A DNA stretch of 64,000 nt from Mucilaginibacter aquariorum (GCF_024498135.1 NZ_JANHOH010000005.1:1-64000), one strand, 5' to 3'. Shown: positions 34,465 to 43,212, counted from the first letter of the stretch. The notes: generated by a model from the letters alone, not told the origin. Made by a program: numbers and translations.

Positions 34465-35175
34465 ATGGCTTACGGAACCCTCTTTTTAATACCTGTACCC
34501 CTTGCAGACGAGGCCGCGGCCCAATCTTTTACGCCCTATTTGGTAGATACCATTAACAGCGTAAAAGAATACATTGTAGAGAACGAAAAAACCGCCCGCC
34601 GTTTTTTAAAGTTGGCTGGTTTAAAAACCCCGCAAAGCGAGCTGGTGATACACGATTATGGCAAACATAACCGCGATGCCGGCCTTAAAGAGTTTTTTAA
34701 AGGATTGGTTGTAGGGAAAGATGTTGGCCTGATGAGCGAAGCAGGCTGCCCCGGCATTGCAGACCCCGGCGCGGATATCGTAGCAGAGGCGCACCGTAAA
34801 GGTATAAAGGTTGTGCCCCTGGTTGGCCCGAGCTCTATTTTGCTGGCGCTGATGGCATCGGGGTTTAATGGACAAAGCTTTACCTTTCATGGTTACCTGC
34901 CTATTGATAAACTGGAACGCAGCAAAAGCATCAAAGAACTGGAAAGCCTGGCCGAGAAGAACAAGCAAACGCAGCTATTCATCGAAACACCTTTCCGTAA
35001 TGATAGCATGCTACAGGAGATTTTGAGAAGTTGCAAACCAAACACCCGGCTATGCATTGCCTGTGATATTACCGCACCTACAGAATTTATTAAAACAATG
35101 ACTATAGGAGAATGGTTAAAACAAGTGCCAGATCTGCGTAAGCGCCCGGCTATATTTCTTATATTTCATTCATAA
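34465..35175 (+). CDS. RsmI-like SAM-dependent methyltransferase (tetrapyrrole methylase fold)
   Basis: A 236-residue protein with the tetrapyrrole methylase fold. LMSEAGCPGIADPGADIV (about residues 90-107) and VPLVGPSSILLALMASG are RsmI-type SAM-binding segments. RsmI 2'-O-methylates C1402 of 16S rRNA. The N-terminus GTLFLIPVPLAD is also typical, but the usual rRNA-binding C-terminal extension is missing. Bacteroidota often have this shorter paralogue in addition to RsmI, so the substrate is uncertain. It follows the aminotransferase gene by 60 bases and a terminator. Confidence 0.8.
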   Translation: MAYGTLFLIPVPLADEAAAQSFTPYLVDTINSVKEYIVENEKTARRFLKLAGLKTPQSELVIHDYGKHNRDAGLKEFFKGLVVGKDVGLMSEAGCPGIADPGADIVAEAHRKGIKVVPLVGPSSILLALMASGFNGQSFTFHGYLPIDKLERSKSIKELESLAEKNKQTQLFIETPFRNDSMLQEILRSCKPNTRLCIACDITAPTEFIKTMTIGEWLKQVPDLRKRPAIFLIFHS

Positions 35176-35240
35176 ATAATCCAATGGGACAGACAAAGGC
35201 ATAAAAATCAATAATTCACTAAATCAATAATTGTTTTTAG

Positions 35241-36845
35241 ATGATAACCCCGCCGCAACATACCAGCGTACTGATAGTTGGCGCCGGGCCATCCGGTTTA
35301 ATGATGGCCGCGCAACTACTGCGAAATGGGGTGCAACCTATTATTATTGATATTAAGCCTGGGCCAACCAATCAATCAAAAGCATTGGCCGTACAGGCCC
35401 GCTCGCTCGAGATTTACCGGCAACTGGGGGTTATTGATAAAATTATTAACGAGGGTAAGCAGGCAGGGGGCTTATCTTTTAATATGGGCGGCGAAGAATT
35501 GGCCACCCTCTCTTTAAAGGACATAGGCGATACCGAAACGCTGTTCCCTTTTATCCTCCTGTATCAGCAAAGCAAAAACGAGCGCCTATTACTCGACTAC
35601 CTGACCCAGGCTTGTTGCCCCGTATATTGGGGAACTTCGCTCATCAGCCTTAAGCAAAATAAGGATAATGTTGAAGTTACCCTGCAAAACGGCGATACCA
35701 CCCATAACCTTACCTGTAATTATGTTGTTGGTGCCGATGGAGCGCATAGCGTGGTACGTAAGCAATCTGCTATCCCGTTTTCGGGCGATACCTATCAGCA
35801 TAAATTTTTCCTGGCGGATGTGAAGCTGGCCAGCAGTATGAACGGTGAGGTGGTAAACCTGTTCATGGCAAAAAATGGCTTCGCAGGTTTTTTTCCCATG
35901 CCCGAGGAGCGATCATTCCGTATTGTTGCCAGTTTGCCCGATGGGCTGGAAAACAAGGAAGACTTGAATATTGAAGATGTACTGCCCGATCTGCAGGCCA
36001 CAACTGCATCAGCCTTAGATATTGAACAGGTTAACTGGTTCACTATTTATAAACTGCACCACCGCATGGCCGAAAAGTTTAGCGACGGCCGCTGTTTTTT
36101 AATTGGCGATGCCGCGCACATCCATTCGCCGGTTGGCGGACAGGGCATGAACACCGGTTTACAGGATGCTTATAACCTGGGCTGGAAACTGGCCGCGGTA
36201 ATAAACCGACAAATAAAAGAAACCATCCTTACCAGTTATGCCGCAGAACGCATGCCGGTGGCTAAAGACTTGCTTAACACTACCGACCGCATTTTTAACC
36301 TGATCACTTCACGCAATTGGTTTAGCGGGCTGTTGAAACGTTATATTATGCCTAAGGCGTTAAATTTGGTGTGGAAGAACGAGAAGCTGCGCAGATTCTT
36401 CTTTAAACGCGTATCGCAAACAAGTATCAACTATCGCGATAGCAAAATTAACCTGCAATTAGGTCATGCTCATGCCACCCATATAAAAGTCGGCGACCGC
36501 CTGCCATACATGGAGATATTTGACGAGAAGAAAAAGACAAAAACAGACATACAAACCTGGTGCAGCAAGCCCGGTTTTACGCTTATTACCCTTGGCGATA
36601 TTAAAGAAGATTACCTGTTTACCCTGGCCAAGTGGATAACGCAGGATTACCAGGGCGCCATCAATTTTTTCCACCTGCCGCCATCAAACACCAACTGGGA
36701 TGTTTTTGACGCTTTTGAGGTAAAACCAGGTATGCGCAAAGCCCTCATCATACGCCCGGATATGCACATCGGTTACATTAATGATACTGTGGATATTGAA
36801 ATGATGAACAATTACATGCGCAATGTTGTGGGGTTTAATAAGTAA
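35241..36845 (+). CDS. FAD-dependent aromatic monooxygenase (PheA/TfdB-like)
   Basis: A 534-residue class A flavoprotein hydroxylase. The first Rossmann motif is VLIVGAGPSGLMMAAQLL (about residues 11-28), the DG motif is VVGADGAHSVVRK (about 160-172) and the second FAD motif is LIGDAAHIHSPVGGQGMNTG (about 288-307). The C-terminal part is thioredoxin-like, as in phenol hydroxylases. Such enzymes hydroxylate aromatic rings, including drugs. The stop codon abuts base-to-base with the stop of the convergent gene. An intradiol dioxygenase-like gene 0.6 kb away suggests an aromatic-compound context. Confidence 0.88.
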   Translation: MITPPQHTSVLIVGAGPSGLMMAAQLLRNGVQPIIIDIKPGPTNQSKALAVQARSLEIYRQLGVIDKIINEGKQAGGLSFNMGGEELATLSLKDIGDTETLFPFILLYQQSKNERLLLDYLTQACCPVYWGTSLISLKQNKDNVEVTLQNGDTTHNLTCNYVVGADGAHSVVRKQSAIPFSGDTYQHKFFLADVKLASSMNGEVVNLFMAKNGFAGFFPMPEERSFRIVASLPDGLENKEDLNIEDVLPDLQATTASALDIEQVNWFTIYKLHHRMAEKFSDGRCFLIGDAAHIHSPVGGQGMNTGLQDAYNLGWKLAAVINRQIKETILTSYAAERMPVAKDLLNTTDRIFNLITSRNWFSGLLKRYIMPKALNLVWKNEKLRRFFFKRVSQTSINYRDSKINLQLGHAHATHIKVGDRLPYMEIFDEKKKTKTDIQTWCSKPGFTLITLGDIKEDYLFTLAKWITQDYQGAINFFHLPPSNTNWDVFDAFEVKPGMRKALIIRPDMHIGYINDTVDIEMMNNYMRNVVGFNK

Positions 36846-37388
36846 TTACTTAGCTACTTTTAGCTGACTAAAAACGTCATGATTGTTTAGTGCCGTAACG
36901 CTATTTATTTCCTGGTAACTGCTGATAGATAAGCCATCCTGCATTTTCACGGTGAAAGTTTCTTCGCCATTACCGGCTGTCAAAACTAAATATTCGCCTA
37001 TTGTATTTAGCAGCGTAAGTTCGCCGGTAATGTAATTAAGGGCTACCTTATGCTCGGCTATTGTTGTTGTATCCGATTCTATCAGTTCAAATTTTGGCGC
37101 TTCAAAAGTGATGCTGTTACCAAGGTTATCAGTTAAAACAGGGATCTTGTTTTTTAATGTTTCTATAAAATACCCAATAGCAAAGCTCAGTTTATAATGC
37201 AGCGAGTTTGACCGGCCGTCATTATTTTTCATTTCGCTGAACGTTTTTAACCTGTTGCCGGGGTTGTATGCCTGCGATTTTAGCAAGAACTCCTGGTAGG
37301 AAGCAAACAGTACGTTCTTTTCAAAATCGGTGGTTGATGAAGCATCGATAACCTGTTTGTAAGTAAGTTTTATAATTGCCTTTGACAT
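36846..37388 (-). CDS. Unrecognised 180-residue protein
   Basis: I do not recognise a family. It starts MSKAIIKLTYKQVIDASSTT. The middle has SNSLHYKLSFAIGYFIETLKNKIP, and the C-terminus is beta-rich with ITGELTLLNTIGEYLVLTA. No signal peptide or membrane segment. It is convergent with the monooxygenase: the stop codons at 36845 and 36846 touch, with no spacer and no terminator. An in-frame ATG at 37415 is less likely because it adds a short, unrelated peptide (MLIHYPPII). Confidence 0.7.
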   Translation of the reverse strand: MSKAIIKLTYKQVIDASSTTDFEKNVLFASYQEFLLKSQAYNPGNRLKTFSEMKNNDGRSNSLHYKLSFAIGYFIETLKNKIPVLTDNLGNSITFEAPKFELIESDTTTIAEHKVALNYITGELTLLNTIGEYLVLTAGNGEETFTVKMQDGLSISSYQEINSVTALNNHDVFSQLKVAK

Positions 37389-37442
37389 AATGATAGGGGG
37401 GTAATGAATAAGCAAAAAGCCGGCGTTAACCGGCCCATAATA

Positions 37443-38179
37443 TTATAATGCGATACCAAAAGTATATGTGCCAATATAACCAGCTGCTATGCTGCCGGTT
37501 AAAGACGGTGTTTCGTTAGCCAGATCGGTAGCCGAGTTTCCTAAAATACCGTCTTGGGCATTTCGGGTTGTATTTGGCCCTACACCATAGTTATTATGCA
37601 CTGCATCTGATATGGTTTCAGGAAAACCAAATTGGGCGGTTTTTTTAGTGCATTATTTACAAAAACCTCAAAGTGTATGTGAGTTGCCCTGCCGCCATAC
37701 CAGCCCGGGTAAATAGTGTTAAATGTTAAAGCACCTTGTGCATCGGTAGTTTGATAGCCGCGCAGCCAGGTTTCGCCAATATAGCTTTTGCTGCCCAACT
37801 GCCCTTGCTGACCCGAATAGCCCGAGTAGTAGCCATCTTTATTGCAATGCCAGATATCAACACGGGCGTTTGCAACCACATTACAATTGTCGTTGGTGTT
37901 TACCACTAATAAGTTAAGTGTTAATGGTACGCCGGTTTGCCCACTGGTAATGTCTATTCTGTTTAGCGGGTTTTTAATTTCGCCGCCGGGGTACGGATAA
38001 GGGCCTTCTACTTCGATAGGGGTTACACGGCAGGCGCTGCTGCTGGCATTAGTATCAGCAGCTGTTGTTTCACCTGTTGATGAACTGGTGCTTACCGAAT
38101 CTTTTTTACAAGCATCCATTAGCATGGGGCCTGTTGCCGCAGCCAATACAAACGTTCTGAGAAAGTTTTTGCGTTCCAT
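37443..38179 (-). CDS. Intradiol ring-cleavage dioxygenase-like lipoprotein with an A7 frameshift
   Basis: The reading frame from 38179 starts with a lipoprotein signal (RTFVLAAATGPMLMDACKK) and contains the intradiol dioxygenase-like core: CRVTPIEVEGPYPYPGG, VDIWHCNKDGYYSGYSGQ and YPGWYGGRATHIHFEV, with the two Tyr and His-x-His of the iron site. At 37646-37640 a run of seven A (minus strand) shifts the frame, and the open frame ends at 37580 after an unrelated tail. In the -1 frame the family-typical continuation TAQFGFPETISDAVHN runs on to ITGSIAAGYIGTYTFGIAL-like residues and stops at 37443. The gene is therefore either broken, mis-sequenced at a homopolymer, or uses slippage at A-AAA-AAA. 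Confidence 0.8.
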
Positions 38180-38295
38180 TATGCAATAATTAGTAGGGGT
38201 ATATAATAATTAATGTAAATGTAGGCGGAAGAAGGGGCGCAAGGAATGGAGTATCGGTAAATGGGATGGATGTATCGACTATCTGATTTTTTTCA

Positions 38296-38994
38296 TCACA
38301 TTTTCATCCATCTGCGGGCAAAATCAATATAACTATCGCTTATGGGTAATTCAATGCCGGGCAGTTTAACTTTACGGTTTTGGATAGAGATTATCTTATT
38401 TACCGGTATTATATAGCTGCGGTGGATGCGCTGAAATTTATCTTCCGGAAGTTTTTCCAGCACCCTTTTGAGGGGCATTAGCGTAAGTACCGTTTTGTCA
38501 AATTGCAGATGGATCTTGATGTAATCCTCCATGCTCTCAATGTATTCAATATCCTTCAGGCTTATCTTAACCATCCTGTATTCGGAGTGCACATACAAGC
38601 TTTCATCCTTACTCTCGGCAGCGGTAGCTGTTTTGTACCGATAATAATCAACAGCTTTTTCAACCGCCTTGCCAAAACGTTTAACGTCGATAGGTTTCAG
38701 CAGATAATCTATTGCTTCCAGCTCAAAGCCTTCAAAAGCAAAGTTTTTGTAAGCGGTAGTGAATATCACCATTGGTTTTGAAACTAACGACCGTACCAGA
38801 TCTATGCCGGTAATATCGGGCATGTTAATGTCTACAAATAGCAGGTCTATCGGATTATTGCGCAAATATTCTGCACCGGATACGGCATCTTCAAAAGTTT
38901 GCAGCAATTGCAAAAAAGAGAAGCGTGCAATATAGTTCCTCATCAGCTCCAACGCCAGGGGCTCGTCATCAATGGCAACACATTTTAAAACCAT
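38296..38994 (-). CDS. LytTR family response regulator
   Basis: A 232-residue regulator. The receiver domain has the acidic pair at KCVAIDDEPLALEL, the phospho-acceptor Asp in LLFVDINMPDITGI (about residue 54), the switch Thr in VIFTTAYKNF and Lys in YLLKPID. The LytTR DNA-binding domain covers about residues 125-232 with SLKDIEYIESMEDYIKIHL and FQRIHRSYIIPVNKI. It pairs with the sensor kinase gene that ends four bases upstream. The target genes are not evident. Confidence 0.95.
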   Translation of the reverse strand: MVLKCVAIDDEPLALELMRNYIARFSFLQLLQTFEDAVSGAEYLRNNPIDLLFVDINMPDITGIDLVRSLVSKPMVIFTTAYKNFAFEGFELEAIDYLLKPIDVKRFGKAVEKAVDYYRYKTATAAESKDESLYVHSEYRMVKISLKDIEYIESMEDYIKIHLQFDKTVLTLMPLKRVLEKLPEDKFQRIHRSYIIPVNKIISIQNRKVKLPGIELPISDSYIDFARRWMKM

Positions 38995-38998
38995 AGTA

Positions 38999-40168
38999 TT
39001 AGGTATGTAAAGTTAACACCACGGTAAACTGATTGTTATCATCAGCAATATTTAATATATGCTTGCCGGGGTATAAATGCTGCAGGCGCTTTTTTGTATT
39101 AGCAATGCCAATGCCGGTACGTTCAATGTTTTCTTTACGATCGAATATTGGGTTAATGCACATAAAGGTAATCGCATCGTTTGCAATGTTCAGGTTAATA
39201 TCTATAGCGCTTTCGTGCTGTTTACTAACGCCATATTTAAACACGTTCTCTACGAAGGTCATGAACAGTAAGGGTGCTATTTTTTGCTGCGCGATGGTGC
39301 CTGTAATATTAAAGTTAACTTTGGTTTTACTGCCTAAACGTAAACGCTGCAGATCTATATAATCTACAACACAATCTACTTCGCTTTGCAGGCTTACAAA
39401 ATTTTCGGTAACATCATCGGTAACGTACCGCATAATATTTGATAATTTCATGATGCTTTCGGCGGTGTTGGCATTGTTGGTGATGGCCAGCGTATAAATG
39501 TTATTCAAGGTGTTAAACAAAAAGTGCGGATTTATCTGCGCCTTTAAAAAAGATAGCTCGGCGTTTGCTTTTTCGGCTTCGGCGCTAATGGCGCGTTGCT
39601 CGGTAAGCTGCCATTGTTGTACTGTTTTTATGGCGGTACTAAGCGCCATTATCATTAAAAAAAGAAACAGACTGATGGTATCAAAATGCTTTCGTTTACC
39701 ACCGGGCCAGCGCTGGCCAAACGGAGGGGGCTGTTTGCGTCCTTTAAATAAACTATCGCGCGGCGGCATCAGTTTGTCGTTATTTGGGGGTGGGGTGTTG
39801 GTAGGATTGCCAAACTGCCCCGGCCCCCGGGATTGTTGCATAGCCATGTTATTACGCCAGCCTTCGCTGTTGCGTAACAAGTTTTCAAACGGTTTTAAAA
39901 AGTATATGGCACTCAATAAGCATATACAAATGATAGCATAATCTACATATCTCTTTTTCAGGAAGAAGAAGGGGAACAGCAGGGAGCTATTCAGGTAAAA
40001 TAACGTGATATAGGTTAAGCAGAATAACCAGTAATAAGGCGATGCAAGCAAAATAAATATGCTGGACGAGGTGCCGTTGCGCCCGTTTGTAAACAGCAGC
40101 GGCAAGGCCATAAAGAGCAGCCAGCAGGCAATATGTATAATTACCGAAAAGGTTTTTAAGCGTAGCAT
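38999..40168 (-). CDS. LytS/YehU-type sensor histidine kinase
   Basis: A 389-residue membrane kinase. Four hydrophobic helices occupy the N-terminal half (VIIHIACWLLFMALPLLF first). The region between is rich in Pro and Asn. The kinase domain is of the His_kinase type: phospho-acceptor region LKAQINPHFLFNTLNNIYTL, N box MTFVENVFKYGVSK and G box RTGIGIANTKKRL. The start is the ATG at 40168; the frame read from 40174 uses TTG. The response regulator gene follows after four bases, so the pair is one operon. Confidence 0.93.
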   Translation of the reverse strand: MLRLKTFSVIIHIACWLLFMALPLLFTNGRNGTSSSIFILLASPYYWLFCLTYITLFYLNSSLLFPFFFLKKRYVDYAIICICLLSAIYFLKPFENLLRNSEGWRNNMAMQQSRGPGQFGNPTNTPPPNNDKLMPPRDSLFKGRKQPPPFGQRWPGGKRKHFDTISLFLFLMIMALSTAIKTVQQWQLTEQRAISAEAEKANAELSFLKAQINPHFLFNTLNNIYTLAITNNANTAESIMKLSNIMRYVTDDVTENFVSLQSEVDCVVDYIDLQRLRLGSKTKVNFNITGTIAQQKIAPLLFMTFVENVFKYGVSKQHESAIDINLNIANDAITFMCINPIFDRKENIERTGIGIANTKKRLQHLYPGKHILNIADDNNQFTVVLTLHT

Positions 40169-40239
40169 CTTCAAAGTAAATACTATTTAGCTTGTAATAT
40201 AACCAATGTATCGGTAACCGGGTATTTTGTATGGATGAG

Positions 40240-40839
40240 CTACCCGTGTATGGTTTCGCCTTTGCCGTAATTTTGTATCACCTGCGCCTCAAAGGCTAAA
40301 AACTCTGTCCAGCGGGCATCAACGTCAACAGCTGCTGCATGTTTACGGGCAAGCCTTAAAAACATGGCGTAATGGGTAGCTTCGCTGATCATCAGCTCGT
40401 GATAAAATACAGAAAGCTCCTTATCATTAATATTTTCTGACAGTACTTTAAAGCGCTCGCAGCTACGGGCCTCAATCATGGCCGAAAGCAATAACCGGTC
40501 TATCAGTTGTTGTTCGCGGCTGCCGCCAACGATCATAAACTTGCGAAGCTCGTTCACGTAATTATCCCTGCGCTCTTTACCAAGTACAAAACCGCGCTTC
40601 AGCATTATCTGGTGCACCAGTTTAAAGTGCTCCATTTCCTCCTGGGCAAGGGCTATCATTTCCTGTACCACATCACTCAGGTTTGGGTTTTGGATGATCA
40701 GGGTAATGGCATTGGTAGCCGCCTTTTGCTCGCAATAAGCATGGTCGGTTAATAGTTCTTCAATATTACTTTCCACCACGTTTTTAACCCATAGCGGGTC
40801 GGTAGGTAACTGAAGTTTAAGGATGGTTTTCTCGCTCAC
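40240..40839 (-). CDS. miaE: tRNA-(ms2io6A37) hydroxylase, MiaE type
   Basis: A 199-residue ferritin-like di-iron monooxygenase that hydroxylates the isopentenyl group of modified A37 in tRNA. The EEMEHFKLVHQIML helix and the second ESTHY-type helix (MISEATHYAMFLRLARKHA) carry the metal ligands. LLTDHAYCEQKAATNA is the conserved first helix. The start is GTG at 40839, five bases from the -7 promoter element. It is a single gene followed by no obvious partner. Confidence 0.9.
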   Translation of the reverse strand: MSEKTILKLQLPTDPLWVKNVVESNIEELLTDHAYCEQKAATNAITLIIQNPNLSDVVQEMIALAQEEMEHFKLVHQIMLKRGFVLGKERRDNYVNELRKFMIVGGSREQQLIDRLLLSAMIEARSCERFKVLSENINDKELSVFYHELMISEATHYAMFLRLARKHAAAVDVDARWTEFLAFEAQVIQNYGKGETIHG

Positions 40840-40844
40840 AGGAG

Positions 40845-40852
40845 CAAAGATA
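40845..40852 (-). promoter_or_regulatory. Bacteroidota -7 element, five bases before the miaE start
   Basis: Minus-strand TATCTTTG is followed by CTCCT and then the GTG. Transcription would start at or next to the start codon, so the message is probably leaderless. Confidence 0.55.
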
Positions 40853-40891
40853 GGTTGTTATAGGTAAAAGGCGAAAGGATTTAATTACATC

Positions 40892-40986
40892 CGTCATTGC
40901 GAGGTACGAAGCAATCTCTTTAAGCTATTCGTTTATGCAAGGTGTATAATTATCCTAAAGAGATTGCTTCGTACCTCGCAATGACG
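40892..40986. repeat. Palindromic REP-like element, family 1, copy at 40.9 kb
   Basis: Same arms (CGTCATTGCGAGG at left, complement at right) and almost the same centre as the copy at 20956-21050. It sits between miaE and the nadD stop codon. Confidence 0.85.
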
Positions 40987-40996
40987 CGCGGGGGAG

Positions 40997-41572
40997 CTAA
41001 ACTCTGTAAAGGCTTTTACTCTCTATAAACTTTAAAACCGGATCGGGCACAAAATATTGTACGTTCTTTTTCTCGGCGATTGATTTACGGATAAAGGTTG
41101 CCGATAGTTCCATCAGCGGTGTCATGGTGATGGTAACGGACGGGTGCGATGCAAATTCGGCATTTTCATAGCCCGGGCGTGGGTAAACAAAGATCTGGTA
41201 ATCGCGCAGTATCAGCTTATAGTTCTTCCATTTGTGCAGTGTTACCAGGTTATCAGACCCCATAATAAGGGCAAACTCATGCTCGGAATATTTTTCTTTT
41301 AAATGGGTAAGGGTATCAATGGTGTAAGATGGCTGCGGCAGCTTTAATTCTACATCGCTTACGGCAATATTGGTGGAGTTGTCTGTAGCCAGCTTGGCCA
41401 TCTCCAGCCTGTCGTATGTATTTATGAGGTCGCCGTATTTTTTTAATGGGTTTTGGGGCGATACAACCAGCCACACCTTATCAAGTGTGGTGTAGTTAGC
41501 CATATAGTTGGCAATTATTAAATGCCCAATGTGTATAGGATTAAATGAACCGAATAGTAAGCCTATCTTCAT
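40997..41572 (-). CDS. nadD: Nicotinate-nucleotide adenylyltransferase
   Basis: NadD makes deamido-NAD from nicotinate mononucleotide. The 191 residues show LLFGSFNPIHIGHLIIANY (FNPxHxGH, residues 5-16), the LVVSPQNPLKKYG region, and LSATFIRKSIAEKK, the ISSTxIR-like motif. The length is normal. It lies upstream of a repeat and downstream of gmk in transcription order, so gmk-nadD may share a message, as commonly found in Bacteroidota. Confidence 0.95.
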   Translation of the reverse strand: MKIGLLFGSFNPIHIGHLIIANYMANYTTLDKVWLVVSPQNPLKKYGDLINTYDRLEMAKLATDNSTNIAVSDVELKLPQPSYTIDTLTHLKEKYSEHEFALIMGSDNLVTLHKWKNYKLILRDYQIFVYPRPGYENAEFASHPSVTITMTPLMELSATFIRKSIAEKKNVQYFVPDPVLKFIESKSLYRV

Positions 41573-41580
41573 GTGTTACT

Positions 41581-41670
41581 CCCTAACCCCTAAAAGGGGC
41601 ATGTTAAAAAAGTTTAGTACCCCTGTTTCAAATGAGAATTTGAAACTCCCCCTTCAGGGGGCTGGGCGGC
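41581..41670. repeat. Palindromic repeat that supplies the Gmk C-terminal tail
   Basis: CCCTAACCCCTAAAAGGGGC at one end and CCCCCTTCAGGGGGCTGGGC at the other, with TTTCAAATGAGAATTTGAAA between. The right half (41617-41670) is translated on the minus strand as the last 18 residues of guanylate kinase. The right part resembles the other end of the DUF559 insertion at 57541. Confidence 0.75.
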
Positions 41671-42234
41671 ATTGATAAACCCTCTCACTAAATCTTCCGC
41701 CTCTTTGCAAGCCGTTTCAAGATCGTAATTTTTAAGGATAATATCAAACTGAGGGGCGTAATTAAGCTCCTTTTCTGCTTTTGCAAAACGTTCCTGTAGT
41801 TTTTCGGCACTATCGGTACCGCGGCCGGTTAATCTTTCTATCAAAACCTCTAATGATGGTGGCTGAACGAATATAGCAAGCGCCTGGTCCTCATACTTAC
41901 GTTTAAGGTGCATGCCACCCTCCACATCAATATCAAATATCACGGTTTTGCCTTTTGCCCAGATGCGTTCAATTTCGGTACGCAAGGTGCCGTAGAAAGT
42001 GCCTGTGTAAACTTCTTCAAACTCTACAAACTGCTTTTTGGCAATGCGGTGAAGAAACTCTTCTTTGCTGATGAAATAGTAATCTTTTTCGTGCTGTTCA
42101 TCGCCACGGGCGGGCCTGGTAGTAGCCGAAATGGAAAACTCCAGCTCGGGCATTTTGCTAAGCAGGTGATGTACTATGGTAGTTTTACCTGCTCCAGACG
42201 GGGCCGAAAATATGATGAGTTTACCTTCTTTCAT
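41614..42234 (-). CDS. gmk: Guanylate kinase with a repeat-encoded C-terminal tail
   Basis: Gmk phosphorylates GMP to GDP. The 206 residues have Walker A FSAPSGAGKTTIV (about residues 9-21), the GMP-binding region SATTRPARGDEQHEKDYYF and the lid LTGRGTDSAEKLQERF. The conserved protein ends about residue 188 (EDLVRGFIN). The last 18 residues (AAQPPEGGVSNSHLKQGY) are encoded by a palindromic intergenic-type repeat, which also supplies the stop codon. Such tails are not part of the enzyme fold. The upstream yicC gene ends 85 bases before it. Confidence 0.96.
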   Translation of the reverse strand: MKEGKLIIFSAPSGAGKTTIVHHLLSKMPELEFSISATTRPARGDEQHEKDYYFISKEEFLHRIAKKQFVEFEEVYTGTFYGTLRTEIERIWAKGKTVIFDIDVEGGMHLKRKYEDQALAIFVQPPSLEVLIERLTGRGTDSAEKLQERFAKAEKELNYAPQFDIILKNYDLETACKEAEDLVRGFINAAQPPEGGVSNSHLKQGY

Positions 42235-42237
42235 TTG

Positions 42238-42319
42238 ATCATTGAGTCATTAGGTCATTGAGTCATTAATCAAAGTGGTGCAAACCTAACAATGACCTAA
42301 TGACTCAATGACACAATGA
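42238..42319. repeat. Word-repeat hairpin between yicC and gmk
   Basis: Left arm words TCATTGAGTCATTAGGTCAT are matched by right arm words ATGACCTAATGACTCAATGA in opposite sense, around a loop of about 20 bases. The hairpin starts one base from the yicC stop codon (42320). It may end transcription or protect the 3' end. Confidence 0.8.
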
Positions 42320-43195
42320 TTATAGCACGTTTAACAGTTGTTCTTTAATTTTTTCAAGCTCTTCTTTCATGCCTACTACCAGTTTTTGCATATTGGCATC
42401 GTTAGCTTTTGAGCCCAGGGTGTTTATTTCACGGCCAATTTCCTGCGAAATAAAGCCGAGTTTTTTACCGTTTGCATCGGCATTTTTCAATGTCTCGATG
42501 AAATATTCGCAATGCGCTTTCAGGCGGATCTTTTCTTCCGTAATGTCAAGCTTATCTATATAATAGATCAGTTCCTGCTCAAAACGGTTCTTGTCAATGC
42601 TTTCGGCACCTACTGCTTCACTTAAAAACTGGTTCAACCGTTCGCGGATAACCGGTACGCGTTTGGGTTCTTCAACCTCAACCAGTTCCAGGTTTTTTAA
42701 GATAATGCCAATGCGGTATTTAATATCCTGCTCTAAAACGTTCCCTTCATCGCTACGGAACTGCTGAAACGCAGCCATAGCTTGCTGAAATGTTTTTTCA
42801 ACCAGTTTCCATTCATCGTCAGATACAGTATCTTCTTCGTACTTAACAACTTCGGGTAAACCCAAGGCTAACTGCAACAGGTTACCACCTGGTTCGTTCA
42901 GCTCATCGCTTACGCTTTTTAGCTGATTATAGTAATGTTTAAGTAACTCCCGATCGATACCGGCAGCTTTTACGTTGGAGTTAGCCTGTTCTACATTAAT
43001 AGAAAGGTTTACTTTACCACGGTCTATCTGCTTACTGCAATCGTTACGTAACTGAAACTCTTTTTCGGAGAATATTTTTGGTAAGCGCAGGGATAGTTCA
43101 AGAAATTTACTGTTAAGGGATTTTATCTCAACGGTATATTTTGTTTTGCCGGAGTCAAAGCTGGCAATTCCATACCCTGTCATGGATTTTATCAT
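42320..43195 (-). CDS. YicC/YloC family endoribonuclease
   Basis: A 291-residue protein of the YicC family, whose members are RNA endonucleases active on sRNA and mRNA. The N-terminus MIKSMTGYGIASFD and EIKSLNSKFLELSLRLP are diagnostic. The C-terminus has LGFISQEIGREINTLGSKAND, the conserved metal and RNA region of DUF1732. Membership is firm, while substrate specificity here is unknown. It is upstream of gmk, a common Bacteroidota arrangement. Confidence 0.93.
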   Translation of the reverse strand: MIKSMTGYGIASFDSGKTKYTVEIKSLNSKFLELSLRLPKIFSEKEFQLRNDCSKQIDRGKVNLSINVEQANSNVKAAGIDRELLKHYYNQLKSVSDELNEPGGNLLQLALGLPEVVKYEEDTVSDDEWKLVEKTFQQAMAAFQQFRSDEGNVLEQDIKYRIGIILKNLELVEVEEPKRVPVIRERLNQFLSEAVGAESIDKNRFEQELIYYIDKLDITEEKIRLKAHCEYFIETLKNADANGKKLGFISQEIGREINTLGSKANDANMQKLVVGMKEELEKIKEQLLNVL

Positions 43196-43199
43196 GGTG

Positions 43200-43207
43200 C
43201 AAAGATA
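43200..43207 (-). promoter_or_regulatory. Bacteroidota -7 element, four bases before yicC
   Basis: Minus-strand TATCTTTG, then CACC, then the ATG. A leaderless transcript is likely, as for miaE, purQ and the Crp/Fnr gene. Confidence 0.55.
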
Positions 43208-43212
43208 ATATT

